A DNA stretch of 64,000 nt from Cenococcum geophilum 1.58 (taxonomy: Eukaryota; Ascomycota; Dothideomycetes; Gloniales; Gloniaceae): contig KV748202.1 of assembly GCA_001692895.1 (NCBI GenBank), positions 1,178,001-1,242,000 on the forward strand. Direction: 5' to 3'. The notes under the pieces are model-generated. The model was given only the letters and a program-made list of their open reading frames with translations, did no database searches and was not told where the DNA came from. How positions within the stretch are numbered: the stretch's first letter is position 1; each line of letters opens with the position of its first letter. The position numbers and the translations under genes are program-made. Below, one piece after another: positions 1-11,761 of this stretch.

Positions 1-2954
1 CCTAATTATAGGTTTTATAATTGCGCTTTGCTGGCGAAAGCTTCCTAGACTAGAAGGCTATTAGATGCTAAAGACTATCTTTAAACAGCTATAATATAAT
101 TACTGCTAGGCCTTATATAGAGGTATTAGTCTCTAACTAGGTTAGTAAGCCCGGCGTATAGTGTTGTAGGAGCGGTGCCGTCGTAAAGGTGTCGTAGAGC
201 CGGCGCATTACCTACTCCGCCTCTTCGGGCTAATTAAGAGGCCTAGCTTTACGGCCGTTCTTTACTCCCTTAAGGAGATTAGTAATAGGCTTTATAATAG
301 CAGAGTACTTATAGATAAACTAGTAATAGAAGTTAGCAAAACCTAGGAAGACCTAGACATCCCTATAGGATTAAAGGCTCTCCTACTTAGTAATGGCTTC
401 TACCCAGCTAGGATCCATCGCTATGCCTTTAGGACTAATAATATATCCTAGAAACTTAACCTCTTATACACTAAACCTGCACTTCTTAAGGTTTATATAT
501 AGTTAATATTACTATAACCTATATAGCACTTCTAGTACGTAGCGCTAGTGTTCCTCTAGATTTTTAGAGAAAATTAGAATATTATTAAGATAGACTATAT
601 AGAAGACGTCTACTAGTTCTAATAAGGCCCAATTAATATAGCCCTAAAAGGTCGCTGGTCTATTAGTTAGCCTAAAAGGCAAAACTAAATACTTAAAGTG
701 GCCGTAACGCGTGCGGAACGCCGTCTTTTACTTATCGCCCCGATGGATACAAAGGCGGTAGTATGCATTTATTAGGTCTAACTTAGTGAAGATCTTAAAA
801 CCTACTAAGCGGTCTAAGGTCTTACTAATTAATGGTAGTATAAGACGATTCTTAATCGTTACCTTATTAAGGCCTCTATAGTCTATATAGAGCCGCAACT
901 TCCTATTTTTTTTAGGTATAAATAGGACAAATGCCCCTATAGGATTAGTACTTAGTTAGATCCAGCCTTTAGCTAAGGCGTTGTCTAAGTACTCCTTTAG
1001 TACCTCTAGCTCCTTAACTAAGAAGTTATAGAGCGGCCTATATAGGACCTCTTGTCCCTCTTCTAGGTTAATAGCATAGTCGCCCTAGTGGTATTAGGGT
1101 AGCTTTCCTGCTTCCTTATATAAGAAGATATCGCTAGCTTCTTTTAACTGTAGGGGAAAAACCGGCAAGCTGCCGTCGTCTTATTTACTAGGCATTAATC
1201 TAGTAATCACTAGGGCGAAGACCCTAGATTCCCTCTAAAGAGATTTTATAAAACCTTTAGGGGTTTATAACAATAAGGATGAGCTATCTAGCTTCTATTG
1301 CTATGCCTTTGCCTTATAGTTAATAAGAAGTTAGGCCTTTTTTAACCCTGGTATACCTAGGGTAACAGTAGGGGATGCGTTAGCCATTCTATAGCAGATA
1401 AGGGTTACTTCCCTTATTCTACCCTAGTTGTCCTTTATCCTTAATAGTACCTTATAGGCTTTATAGTAATATGCCTAAGTTTTATTTAACTAGGAGTAGG
1501 TAGGTAATTCTACGTCTAGTATTTTAAAGTTACACTCTATTATAAATCACTAATTAATTATATTTACTTCGGCGCCGAGATTAAGTATTATTAAAGTCTC
1601 CTTCTAGGTTTGCTTGGATAGGACTTCTCCTAAAATAGTAATAGCTTCCTTATAATCTAGTAGTAGCTTACGCCCTATAGGTATAAGGGGCTCTAAAGGC
1701 GCCTACCTTTTCCTAGCATTAAGATGGCGTTTACGCTGCTTAACTACAGCTAGTACTGTTATGGCTCTAGGCACTATTGCTACCAATATTCTAGCTTACC
1801 ACAATTTTTATAGTTCCCCTTAGGTTAGGTTAAACCCCCAGTAGTACTACTTCGCCCCGCCATTATATTGCTAGCGGTAGTTTTAGAGTCCGCTTTCCCT
1901 AAGTTACCTAATAGGGTGGTCTTTATATTTAAGTTTGCGGCGTGTCTATTGCTTCTAACCTATAGGGCGCTCGTGCTCTTCTAGTTTTCCTTTAATAGGG
2001 TAGCTAGGGAAACTAGCTAATCTTAAGTTTATAGAAACTCCTAATAGTTAGTAACCGCAAGCTATAGCTCTAGCCGTAGCTTCGCGAACAGGTGTATTAT
2101 TAAATGCTTTGTATTATAGGGAGGATTAATTTATACTTCTAAGGAGGTTAGGTAAGCAGCAAACTTATTTATAGGTTAATCGGTTCGTTATATTACCCTT
2201 ATATATATTAGGGCTACATAAAGTTCTTAATTAATAGAACTTTTAATTTAGTTAATTAGGAATTCCATTAGCTCCTCCTAAGTAAACTGCGTATCTAGGT
2301 GGTTATCTTCGTATTACAGCTAAAGGGTTTAATTGGTCCCCTTTATATATTATATAGTAAACGCGACTTTAGTATCCTTATCTATAAAGCCGTTATACTC
2401 TAGGCGGAATGCTAGCTTTAAGCTATTACGGAAGTCTTAGTGCTTTTATATAGTCTTACTATAATATAGAGCAATCTTCTCTATTTTAATAGCCCGTTTT
2501 AACGGAGCGCTTATTATATTAGTAGCCTTTTACTTAAGGTTCGGACGTATCTGGCTACTATCTAAATACTCTAATAGGATAGTTTAAGGTTGTAGATCTA
2601 GGTTAGGAACGGGAGTTAACGTCACTTCGCCGCATTAACGCCGTCTTAGCACTTCCACTTCTTCCCTAAGTAAGTATAGTTTTCTTTACTCTAGGAGTTA
2701 TAGCTTCTTGTTTTCTAGCCGTTGTATTTCTTCCTATATATCCCCTTTATCCGTAGCTTCTAGTTCTATCTGGGATAATATAGGTTTACCTATATTATCC
2801 TAGGGCCGATCCCCAGGCTTAGTAGTATACACTACGCTAGTACGCCCTCGTCTCGCCATTAGGTTAATAGGCTGTGATATAGTTAATAAATATAGGTCGT
2901 CTTCTTAACAGAGGGTTGCCGCTATATAGTCGTAGCCTTAGCAAACCGCTGTGT

Positions 2955-3166
2955 TGTTAGGCCACTACCCCTAAAAAGGGATAAGAATTTAGTACTATTA
3001 GGACGCTAAGGTTCTTAGGGTATATAGTAATATGACAACAGTAGCGGGATGCAAAGAGTATCTGGTTCTTAATAAAGTAGAACTGTAGAACTGAATTCTG
3101 CTGTTCTCTGATGCGGGGCGACTACGTTTTGTAGGCGCCTCGCCTGCGCTAAGCCTGCGCTAAGCC
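2955..3166 (-). repeat. gypsy-A 5' LTR, inner part
   Basis: Inner 212 bp of the gypsy-A LTR. The LTR ends are a perfect 10-bp inverted pair, TGTTAGGCCA and TGGCCTAACA. The LTR is interrupted after 3166 by copia-1 and resumes at 6721, giving about 244 bp in total. The partner LTR is outside the window. Confidence 0.8.
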
Positions 3167-3344
3167 TGTCACGTAACTCGTATTGAGCTGTTCATTGATG
3201 AAATGGGTTGATTGATTGATAATCTTGTAGATGTCTTGATTTGAGGTTGTCCTGGGGCTCTATGAAGAAATTTACAATGCACGTGCCCTGTGCACGTGAC
3301 TCGTGCACGTGTCCCACGCCTTAGTGAATACAGATTATCTAACA
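3167..3344 (-). repeat. copia-1 3' LTR
   Basis: 178-bp LTR, TG...CA on the minus strand, beginning TGTTAGATAATC and ending TTACGTGACA. It contains the palindrome-rich stretch around CACGTG. It pairs with 6538-6715. Confidence 0.9.
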
Positions 3345-6299
3345 TACCCCCTTAGCTTCGAGCTCTTTGAGGTCAAAGCTAGCCACCTTCTTGTGTCCGT
3401 TAATGAGTTAATTAAACCGTAATCTCATCTGAATCCTTCCGTCTTGCTCTAATACTGTCCCTTAGGTTCTCTAGTTGCTTCTCCTTATCTAGCTACTCTT
3501 TAATATCCACTATCCCAATTATATTAACGAAGCTTTAAAACCTCTACTTGGGCAGGGCCTTTATAAGTCCATTGGCGATTATCTCCTTCGTTGCTATTTA
3601 TTAAAATTATACTCGTCTTATTACGTATTCCTAACGTAGCCAGTGTTAATAAATATTAACGTATTAGAGCTTTATAATTAGCTTTACCGTATCTTCCATA
3701 ATTAGTTAGAGTGTCTATATATTATCGCATTTAATAATTAAGGGCTCGTTTAGGCGTAACGTTATTGCTTTAAATAGCCTACTAATAAAGATAGCTTCCT
3801 TTGCTATTTGTAATAGGACTAATAACTCGGCTTCTAAGCTCAACGTCGTAACTATACCCTGCTTATTTGCTCTCTAGGCAATTGGCTTCCTAAATAGCTT
3901 TATAATATATTCTTATGAGCTCTTTCTATTGACGGAGTTGTCTGTAAATAATGCGTCGCTAGTATAGATAAATGATTGCGCTTTACTTCTACCGTCTCTT
4001 CCGTTATCTCGTCCTTTATCGCGTATTTCTTTATCTCTCCCTTTACCGTTCATTCCTTCCTTATCTCCTTTATAGTAGATTACTCTGCTCTTTACACTAT
4101 ATAGGTACTAGTCTCTAATATAGCATTATAGAAGCTGCTTCTCTTAGTAGGGACATAAGACGGACTAGTAGGTCTGTATTAGGGGATGGATACGTTAAAC
4201 AGATCAATCGGTAATTAGTAGGGAGGAGTTCCAATTCTGCTATAAAAGTGTTTAAAAGACGCCCTATAAGATCTATCTTATACTAGTTAGCTTTCTTCTT
4301 AATATAGGCTTCTTAGGATAGCTATAGGAGCCTCTAGCTACGATTATATAGTATATAAATTCCTAGGAACTATTTTAGCTTATTAAGGGTACTTATCTAG
4401 TATTCCTTACTTAGCTCCTTAATTGCTTCTTAAGCTTTCTTCTTATCTATCTTTTGTAGTAAAAGATAATGTCATTAATAGACAACCTTATTAAGATTAT
4501 AATAGACAAACGCGTTAATTGTATCTTTCTATATCGTCTCTAGGTCGAATTTTGCGGTAATCGCTATTAGGGTCTGGTATGTCATACTCGCCGATATAGT
4601 AGCTCTTATAGGTAAGTCTTATTAAGCTAAGGATCTACTATCCCTTTGCGTGCTTTTTTAATAATTATACCCCCTAAGCATTTGGCGGTACTATTTTAAG
4701 CTTAGGTATATAGCGCCGAAGGCTTAAATATACCCCTTAGCGCTTCCTTAAGGTTAGTCTAGTTAGGAGGTTAAGATAGGGTTTATTAATATTCCGTTCT
4801 AAAAACCTTTATAAGACCTTACGCTTAATTTTAGCAAGAATATTAAAGGCTTATAGGTCCTAGATAACCTAGACGCAGATACTATAGTTATATATTACCT
4901 TTCGCATCTAGATAAATGTCTCTTAACAATACTCTGCGCTTCTATTGGCGGCGTAGTAGTTGGCTTATATTAAACGCTAATAAACTTCCTAGTTAGACGT
5001 ATTTTAATAGTCTATTGTCTATAGCATTCTTCTATTTAGCATAGAATTGTATTATCCTTTATTATCTTAGTAGTACCCTCGTTTTCAAAGTAGACGGAAT
5101 AATACTAGATTTGTGAAGTCTGTACAAAAGGCAACATCCTTAAGACGTAGGATTTCCTTACTTTTGTCTTGTCGTTATTAAGCTTTGTCTTCTTATTTAT
5201 ATCTAATTTTAGTAACTAGATTAGTAAGATCCTTATTTTATTCTACCTTCCTTAGTGCCTTTTTAATATAAGTATCTCCGATTATAACTCCTATAGGTCT
5301 CTTATCTTTAAATAAATACTAACAGTCCTAAATAGAGTGTCCTCTTATTTCGCATGCTAGGTATTTAGGTGTTAGCTTTTTATAGGACGTCTTTTTATCT
5401 ACTAGTGTCTTAGGTCTCTTTAAGCGGCTCTTATATACTAAGGCCTTTCCTCTTTATAAACCTTTAGTAGTATTAGAGTAATTCTTAATAGCTTACTCTA
5501 TAAAGTCTACGTTAAAGGTACTCCCTCTTATAGTAGTATTAGCTTTCTCTAAGGATGTTCTAAGTCCTTCTTATAGCTCCTTTACTACTCTATAGTATTC
5601 GGAAGATCTTAACTTCTAAGGGTTATTTAACTTGGTAGTATACTTTATACAATAGGCGTTGCTAAAAGGTTAAATAACTTCTGCCAAATCTTAAAGCTAG
5701 ATTCTATTGGACATTGAAGGGATCTTATACTTCTCTCCTAGGGATATTACGTATTCCCATTAATCTAGCTATTAGTTTAATTTTAATAACTATTTAAACC
5801 CCTTAAGGGCTTTTATATACTAGTATTATACCTTCTTTCTAATAAATAATAAGGTAGGTTCTATATTCTCCTTTAGCTAAGATAGCCATTCTTTAACTAT
5901 TAAAGAAGGGTTAAGTAGTAGCTTCTTCTAAATTAATACTATAGATATAATCTAGGTGCGGATCTATCGAAGATAATCTTCCTGTCTTAGGAAATACTTT
6001 ATATCTTAGTTGTAGTATTATCTGCTATTCTTATACGCTTTCTATTAATTTATTAAGAGCTATATATATAAGGTTACGTCCTCATTAAAATCTATAACTT
6101 TTAGATAAGCTAGTTCTTAAAGTAGACCTTATTAAGGTGCTATATTGTCTAGGTTAACATAGGCCTAAATTCGCTGATCTGTAAGGGCTCGTAGTTGCCA
6201 TAGCTATTGCTCCTAGTCTTCTGGCTTATTAAGGATAATCGTTATCGACGAACTTAACGTTGGTGGAGTCATTTGACTGATAGGTAAAGGAGGAATTAA

Positions 6300-6440
6300 G
6301 ATGGTATTTTGTCGTTAGGATCGTCCTTATCGTTAGGATCGTCCTTGTCATTAAGATCGTCCTATAACGATTAAGGTGGAATCTCGTGGAATCTCGTCCT
6401 GTGACAATTGAGGTAGGATTTCGATCAGGGTCGTCTTGTG
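6300..6440. repeat. short leader repeats in copia-1
   Basis: Several imperfect copies of a motif around AGGATCGTCCT sit between the 5' LTR and gag. The same kind of motif is repeated in the leader of copia-2 (about 35915-36190), so it is a family trait and not a chance expansion. Confidence 0.6.
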
Positions 6441-6537
6441 ACGATAAGGTGTCAGAGTCTGACAATAAGGTAGAATTTCTTCAAATGATTGAGTAATAGC
6501 TGAATAGCTTCTTGAGTCGGCGGACCGGGCTCATAAC

Positions 6538-6715
6538 TGTCACGTAACTCGTATTGAGCTGTTCATTAATGAAATGGGTTGATTAATTGATGATCTTGTA
6601 GATATCTTGATTTGAGGTTGTCCTGGGGCTCTATAAAGAAATTTACAATGCACGTGCCCCGTACACGTGACTCGTGCACGTGTCCCACGCCTTAGTGAAT
6701 ATAGATTATCTGATA
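6538..6715 (-). repeat. copia-1 5' LTR
   Basis: 178-bp partner of the LTR at 3167-3344; the differences are mostly transitions, as expected from RIP. The inner flank at 6517-6537 is the primer-binding region, whose plus-strand sequence includes CCGGGCTCATAAC. Confidence 0.9.
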
Positions 6716-6720
6716 AAGCC

Positions 6721-6752
6721 GGTTACGGCTAGTGCGTCTCTATGGCCTAACA
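6721..6752 (-). repeat. gypsy-A 5' LTR, outer part
   Basis: Outer 32 bp of the gypsy-A LTR, ending at 6752 in the terminal motif that reads TGTTAGGCCA on the minus strand. The bases 6716-6720 (AAGCC) are the second copy of the copia-1 target-site duplication. Confidence 0.75.
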
Positions 6753-7868
6753 GTATAGTTGCCGTACCCTAAATATTTAACTTGTATATATATTTCTTAT
6801 ATCTATTCCAATAACTTCCTAAGCCAGAGCTCGCTGACAGTCCTCTCCTTATACGTCTTTTACGCCTTAAAGATAACGGCGACTTCGGCCTAGTTAAATA
6901 TGTAGATAGCTATATCCTATAATATGCAATTCTTTTATATACCTAGGGAGCGGATTATAAAGAAGTTACCTTTAAAGACTTAATAGAAGGTATAGGTAAG
7001 GATAAGGTAGGTTATTATAAGCTTGCCTTCTATAGAAAGTAAGCTATAAAGAACAGACTATAGTTCTTCTAGGTAAATACCTACTATATTAATAAATTAA
7101 GCAGTGCAGAGCTCTTAAAAGCTATTAACTTTATATTTTAATAGTACTATAAGGCGGCTAAATACTACGTTTATCTATTTGATGTTTTAGTCGGTAGTCC
7201 TATTAAAAGCGACCTGACCTTTTAGCGGATATAGAAACTAGCCTTTTAGAATAGTAGATAGTTTACTTAGGGCTAGACACTTCTAGAGCTCCTTGCCCCT
7301 ATATCTATTAAATTCTTTTCTATAGAGGGCGAACGACTTAGGAATAGAATTTCACTACTATGAGAGATTTATAGCACTACAGGGATTTCTATTCAGGCTC
7401 TTTAGGGAAGCCCTTTGCCTTAGTTTAACGTCGATAAGCGAATGTCATAGAGAGAGAGTCGCAAGACGAAACGCGAAGAGGACGCGGCATACTGTCTATT
7501 AGGCATTTTCGATATCTATATGCCCCTTATATACGGCGAAGGACGGAAAAAGGTGTTTGTTTAGCTTTAGAAGGAGATTAAAGAGAGTTAGAAGGACAAA
7601 CTACTTACTAGTAAGATATAGAAAAACCCGGCCTAGAGAGAAAGGGAAATAAAGATTCTAAAGTACCTTAATATATCACTATACCGAGACCAAAAAGAAT
7701 GAAGCCTAGATTGGGTCCTGGGGATATATAATTAGTTCGTATCTTATAAGCTCTTTTAGGATTAGTAAAAGAGTAAGTTGTTAATAATGCTTTGGGTGTC
7801 TACAGATCCCGGGTATAGAAAGTCGGTTTTAGTAAAATACTTAGTTAATCCCGTTCTTCTAACTACAG

Positions 7869-8455
7869 ATAGATAGATAGATCAATTCTATTACGCTGTT
7901 GCGGTTCCTTAAGGTCCATGCAGCGGTTCTATAGAGCGCTATTCTCTACAGAGGAGGAAACCAGCACACTGGGAAAAACCTCCTCCTAGAACTGGCTAGT
8001 CGAACCAGTATACTACATACAGATGCCTCCTCCCACTGTTGGTGGACCAGTGTAGCCAATAGCCAAGGTGTACACTGCTAAGCACGATTTTTTAGTCATA
8101 TTATCGTAAACTCCCCCTAGCCGTGACCAATAGTATATCCCCGCCCTACTATTGCGATAAATAGCGCCCTTACCGACATTCTCTACCGCCCCGTTGCGCG
8201 CCACACTAAGACTAGGGGTTGGTTGCTCCTATCACCGTTATAAGCCAATGGGCCTATTTTTTTAGCGCTGGTAAGCGCCCTTTAGCCATCTTAATACTGC
8301 AGATGGTGGCGCCTGTATACCCTTTTAAGATTTATGTGGAGAGTAAAAAGCCACAGGAAAGAAAAGGGCTGTAGGATTCGAACCTACGACCTTCGCGGTC
8401 ACCACTCCGCGTCAGACTTCCCGATAGCACATCTCTACCACTGCGCCATTGCCCC
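7869..8455 (-). mobile_element. tRNA-derived SINE inserted in HET-1
   Basis: 587-bp insertion flanked by a 15-bp target-site duplication, TTCTTCTAACTACAG (7854-7868) and TTCTTCTAACTATAG (8456-8470), with one transition between them. On the minus strand it begins with a tRNA-like head carrying box A and box B of RNA polymerase III, continues with about 500 bp of unrelated body, and ends in a short (ATCT)n tail at 7869-7883. A Pol III head, a simple-repeat tail and a long TSD are the hallmarks of a SINE mobilised by a LINE. It keeps far more CA/TG than the gene it sits in, so it is a late insertion. No open reading frame of note. Confidence 0.8.
8366..8455 (-). other. tRNA-like SINE head with Pol III boxes A and B
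   Basis: On the minus strand the 90 bp start GGGGCAATGGCGCAGTGGTAG, so box A (TGGCGCAGTGG) is present. Near the end is box B (GGTTCGAATCC) within a good T-arm GTAGG/CCTAC. The acceptor ends do not pair well and the anticodon region is not a clean stem, although CGCGG/CCGCG forms a strong hairpin that resembles a long variable arm. It therefore reads as a tRNA-related promoter head, not a working tRNA gene; the parent isotype is not resolved. Confidence 0.7.
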
Positions 8456-10470
8456 TTCTTCTAACTATAGGATCCTAAATAATGTGTTACTTCTTCTTTA
8501 AGGACGACTTTAAGGACTAGAGAAATGCGGTTAGCGCTCTCTGCTATATCCTATACTAGCTTTTTATACAGAAACCTATTCTGCTCTTTAATATAATTCT
8601 TAATTAGTTTAATATTAATAGGGAAACGTTTACTAGTTCGTTTAGTAAACTTTAGCAAACCCTTATTAACGCCGCAAAAGATAAAAACGCTAGTAAGATT
8701 ATCTATCTTCTTAATATAATTAACGAATGTAAAGATTAAGAAAGGTCCTAGCTTGCTAAAGCATTATGCAAATTATATAGCACTAGGATAAATTTTAATT
8801 TAAAGTTTCTCCTTATAAGTTGGCCTTATAGGGAAATTCGCCGGGGCTTCTAGCCCCTAAAGATCTCGGGATTGCCGATGATTTATTTAAGTAGGGAAAG
8901 CAATAAAGAGATAAAAAAGATTTTCTAAAAGATTGATGTTTTTATTAAAGCCAGAGTCTAGGATATTAGGGTATAACTAAAGCTTATATATAACGAGTAA
9001 GAACTTCTACTAGGAAAGCTTATGCGAGTTCCTAATAGGATATATCTATAGGTACACCTTACCTTAGACCTAATTAAGAAGGATATTTATATTAATAAAA
9101 CTAGAATAATTAAAGCTACTTCCTACCTCCCTAAAACTATTGACGAGGTATATAACAGGATCCTCTCTAAGAGTCACAATTCTAAAAAGGCCAAAAAAAT
9201 ACTGCATATTGTTGCGGCAGTAGTACGGCCCTTAACCCTAACAGAGATAACCTTAGCGTTAGTTCTTTAAGAAAATTATTGGTCTTATAATAGGCTCGAT
9301 CTTATACCTAAAGACTGTTTCTGTAAGCATATACGAGATATCTACGGCCTCTTTATAACAATTATCGGCTTAAAGATCTACCTGCTTTATTAAACCGCGA
9401 AGGAATTCTTGGTTTAGAATAATACGGTAAATTCTTATACAGATCTTAAATGGAAACACTTACTACGGCTATAAGAATCTTATTATATTCTTACTAAGAT
9501 CTATATATAGCACCTACTTCTTATAGAATTTGAGATGTATCCTTTTAATAATAATAAACCACTATTCTAATATATTAAGGATTATATCTTCCTTAACTAC
9601 TCTATAAGGCATTAGGCCGCTTACCTCCGGGAATTAGAAATTAGGATATAAGACGTAATAATATAATTAATACTAAAAATCTGTAATATAAGTTTAAGGC
9701 ATTACCTAACTTAGTTTAGAATCTATTAGATAAATATAAGCACAGATTTTCCTAAGGGTTTACTACCCTTATAATTGCATCCTATTTTGGACTAAGAACA
9801 GCAGTAAAGCAACTGCTTAAGATAGATAGCATCGACCTAAATTCTTAGGATAATATATATCGACGGTTAATATTATCTTAGACTGCAAAAAACGGCTTTA
9901 ATATCGTAGTTAAGCTATTAATTAAAGGCACTAGTATTAGTCTAAAGGGCTTTAGGCTACTGTTTAGGAAGAGAGCCGAAGTCAATTTAGTGGACAGATA
10001 TAGTTAAACGCCATTATTATATGCTGTTTAGAATGGGAATGTGGCCGTTATTAAGCTACTAATTAGGGTAGGGGCCCGGGTAGACTTAAAGGATAAAATT
10101 AAAGGAACGCTATTATCTTATACCGTTTGTAACGGATATAAGGAGTTAATTAAGCTATTAGTTAAGAGAGGTACCTAGGTTAATTTAGAGGATAATATTA
10201 GTAAGGAGCTACTGTTCTCTACTGTGAAGAAGGGCTATAAGGAAGTTATTAGACTACTACTTAAAACGGACAGAGTCGACCCTAACGCAAAAGATAATAA
10301 TAGTTAGACGCCGCTTTTATAGGCCACTAGGAATAGAGAGGTTAATATTAATATAAAGAATAAGAACGGTTAAACTCTACTATTATAGGCGACAGAGGGA
10401 GGGTATAAGGCTATAGTCGAGCTGCTACTAAAAGCTAGAGCGAAGGTTAACTATAAGTATACTATTATTA

Positions 10471-11104
10471 TAAGTAAACGCGCCCTAAGCTTAGTGTATT
10501 CCTTTATTAAGTTAATAGCTAACCCTAGCGTCTCTAGTTGGTATAGTGTGTAAGTAAACGCGCCCTAAGCTTAGTATATTCCTCTATTAAGTTAATAGCT
10601 AACCCTAGTATCTCTAGTTAGTATAGGATGTAAGTAAACCCGCCCTAAGCTTAGTATATGCCTCTATTAAGTTAATAGCTAACCCTAGTATCTCTAGTTG
10701 GTATAGCTTATAAGTAAACCCGCCCTAAGCTTAGTATATGCCTTTATTAAGTTAATAGCTAACCCTAGTATCTCTAGTTAGTATAGTATATAAGTAAACC
10801 CGCCTCAAGCTTAGTATATTTCTTTATTAAGTTAATAGCTAACCCTAGCGTCTTTAGTTAATATAGCGTATAAGTAAACCCGCCCTAAGCTTAGTATATT
10901 TCTCCGTTAAGTTAATAGCTAACCCTAGCATCTTTAGTTAGTATAGTATGTAAGTAAACCCGCCCTAAGCTTAGTATATTCCTCTATTAAATTAATAGCT
11001 AACTCTAGTGTCTTTAGTTGGTATAGTGTGTAAGTAAACCCGCCTTAAGCTTAGTATTTTTTTTATTAAGTTAATACCTAGCGTCTCTAGTTAGTATAGG
11101 GTGT
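10471..11104 (+). repeat. Array of 8 intron-like 80-bp units inside the ankyrin region
   Basis: Eight head-to-tail units with exact 80-bp spacing (starts at 10471, 10551, 10631, 10711, 10791, 10871, 10951 and 11031). In the sense of HET-1 each unit reads GTAAGTAAAC at the front, GCTAACC about 50 bp in, and GGTATAG or a close variant at the end. Three bases then separate it from the next GTAAGT: TGT, GAT, CTT, TAT, CGT, TAT and TGT. These are the donor, branch and acceptor signals of fungal introns, so each unit could be a 77-nt intron followed by a 3-nt gap. Splicing is an inference. Confidence 0.85.
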
Positions 11105-11332
11105 ATCCCTCCTTTTAAAACTATACCTAGATGCTACTATCTCGAGCGTTAAAAAAAGGGTATAATGCCATAGTTAAGCTGCTGCTTTTTAAGACGGGTA
11201 AGGTTAACGTTAACTAGAAGGACGAGAATAGTTAAACTCCGCTATTATAGGTAATAAAGAGAGGGTATAAGGCTATAGTTAAGCTGCTACTAAAATCTAG
11301 AGCGAAGGTTAACTATAAGTATACTATTATTA

Positions 11333-11600
11333 TAAGTAAACCCGCCCTAAGCTTAGTATATTTCTCTATCTAGTTAATAGCTAACCCCGGCGTCTCTAGT
11401 TGGTATAGTATATAAGTAAACCCACCCTAAGCTTAGTATATTCCTTTATCTAGTTAATAGCTAACCCCGGCGTCTTTAGTTGGTATAGTATATAAGTAAA
11501 CCCGCCCTAAGCTTAGTATATTTCTTTGTTAAATTAATAGCTAACCCTAATATCTCTAGCTAATATAGGTTGTAAGTAAATCCGCCCCTTAGTAGATCCC
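11333..11600 (+). repeat. Second array of the 80-bp intron-like unit (about 3.3 copies)
   Basis: Units start at 11333, 11413, 11493 and 11573, the last partial. The bases just before this array repeat those just before the first array (through AACTATAAGTATAC), so both arrays sit at the same place within successive ankyrin-type repeats. The three-base gaps are TAT, TAT and GTT. Confidence 0.85.
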
Positions 11601-11761
11601 TCCTTCTAAAACTATGCCTAGACGCCACTGTCTTAAGCGAAGGAAAAAGGGTGTAAGGCTGTGGTTAAGCTGCTACTTAGAGACGGGTAAGGTTAACGTT
11701 AACTAGAAGGAAAAGAAATGTCGGACTCCGCTATTAGGGGCGAAGATGGGAGGACCTTTTA

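Larger units (their letters stand above)
3167..6715 (-). mobile_element. copia-1: Ty1/copia LTR retrotransposon, broken, minus strand
   Basis: Fossil Ty1/copia element of 3,549 bp with 178-bp LTRs at both ends and a 5-bp target-site duplication AAGCC (3162-3166 and 6716-6720). It is related to copia-2 (35656-41335): LTR ends, leader repeats and parts of gag, integrase and the RT/RNase H end are shared, but it is about 2.1 kb shorter. A purine tract lies next to the 3' LTR (3345-3356 on the plus strand). RIP mutation is heavy, with dozens of breaks. It inserted into the gypsy-A LTR and is therefore younger than gypsy-A. Confidence 0.9.
1..6752 (-). mobile_element. gypsy-A: Ty3/gypsy LTR retrotransposon, broken, runs off the left edge
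   Basis: Fossil Ty3/gypsy element read on the minus strand. From right to left it shows the 5' LTR, a gag region starting near 2860 (MARRGRTS is visible), a zinc-knuckle remnant near 1800, an aspartic-protease remnant near 1575 (LGAEVN visible) and reverse transcriptase from about 1000 to 350. RNase H, integrase and the 3' LTR would lie left of position 1. The 5' LTR is split by copia-1. The sequence is strongly RIP-mutated with dozens of breaks and is clearly dead. The family call rests on domain order and on the RT and protease remnants; the clade is not resolved. Confidence 0.85.
6851..11750 (+). pseudogene. HET-1: HET-NACHT-ankyrin NLR-type gene, RIP-degraded
   Basis: Remnant of a fungal NOD-like receptor. 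The HET domain lies at about 6851-7560; it aligns in layout with the front of the HET gene at 63097 and shows AYCLLGIFDIYMPLIYGEG at 7486-7545, a signature of HET-E/HNWD-type proteins. A P-loop NTPase (NACHT) follows: a Walker A-like stretch at about 7800-7840 is cut soon after by a SINE and resumes at 8471. Helical NACHT-associated sequence runs to about 9700. Ankyrin-like repeats fill 9850-11750, for example GYKAIVELLLK. In living homologues HET executes cell death, NACHT oligomerises and the repeats recognise a non-self ligand. This copy has dozens of RIP-type breaks. Two intron-like minisatellites sit inside the ankyrin part. The 3' end is uncertain. Confidence 0.85.

Noticed and set aside
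8013-8204. 63-codon frame on the minus strand
   Set aside because: Lies in the SINE body; SINEs are non-coding and no domain is seen.
8366-8455. A functional tRNA gene
   Set aside because: The acceptor stem does not pair and the unit is the head of an element with a 15-bp target-site duplication, so it is read as a SINE head.
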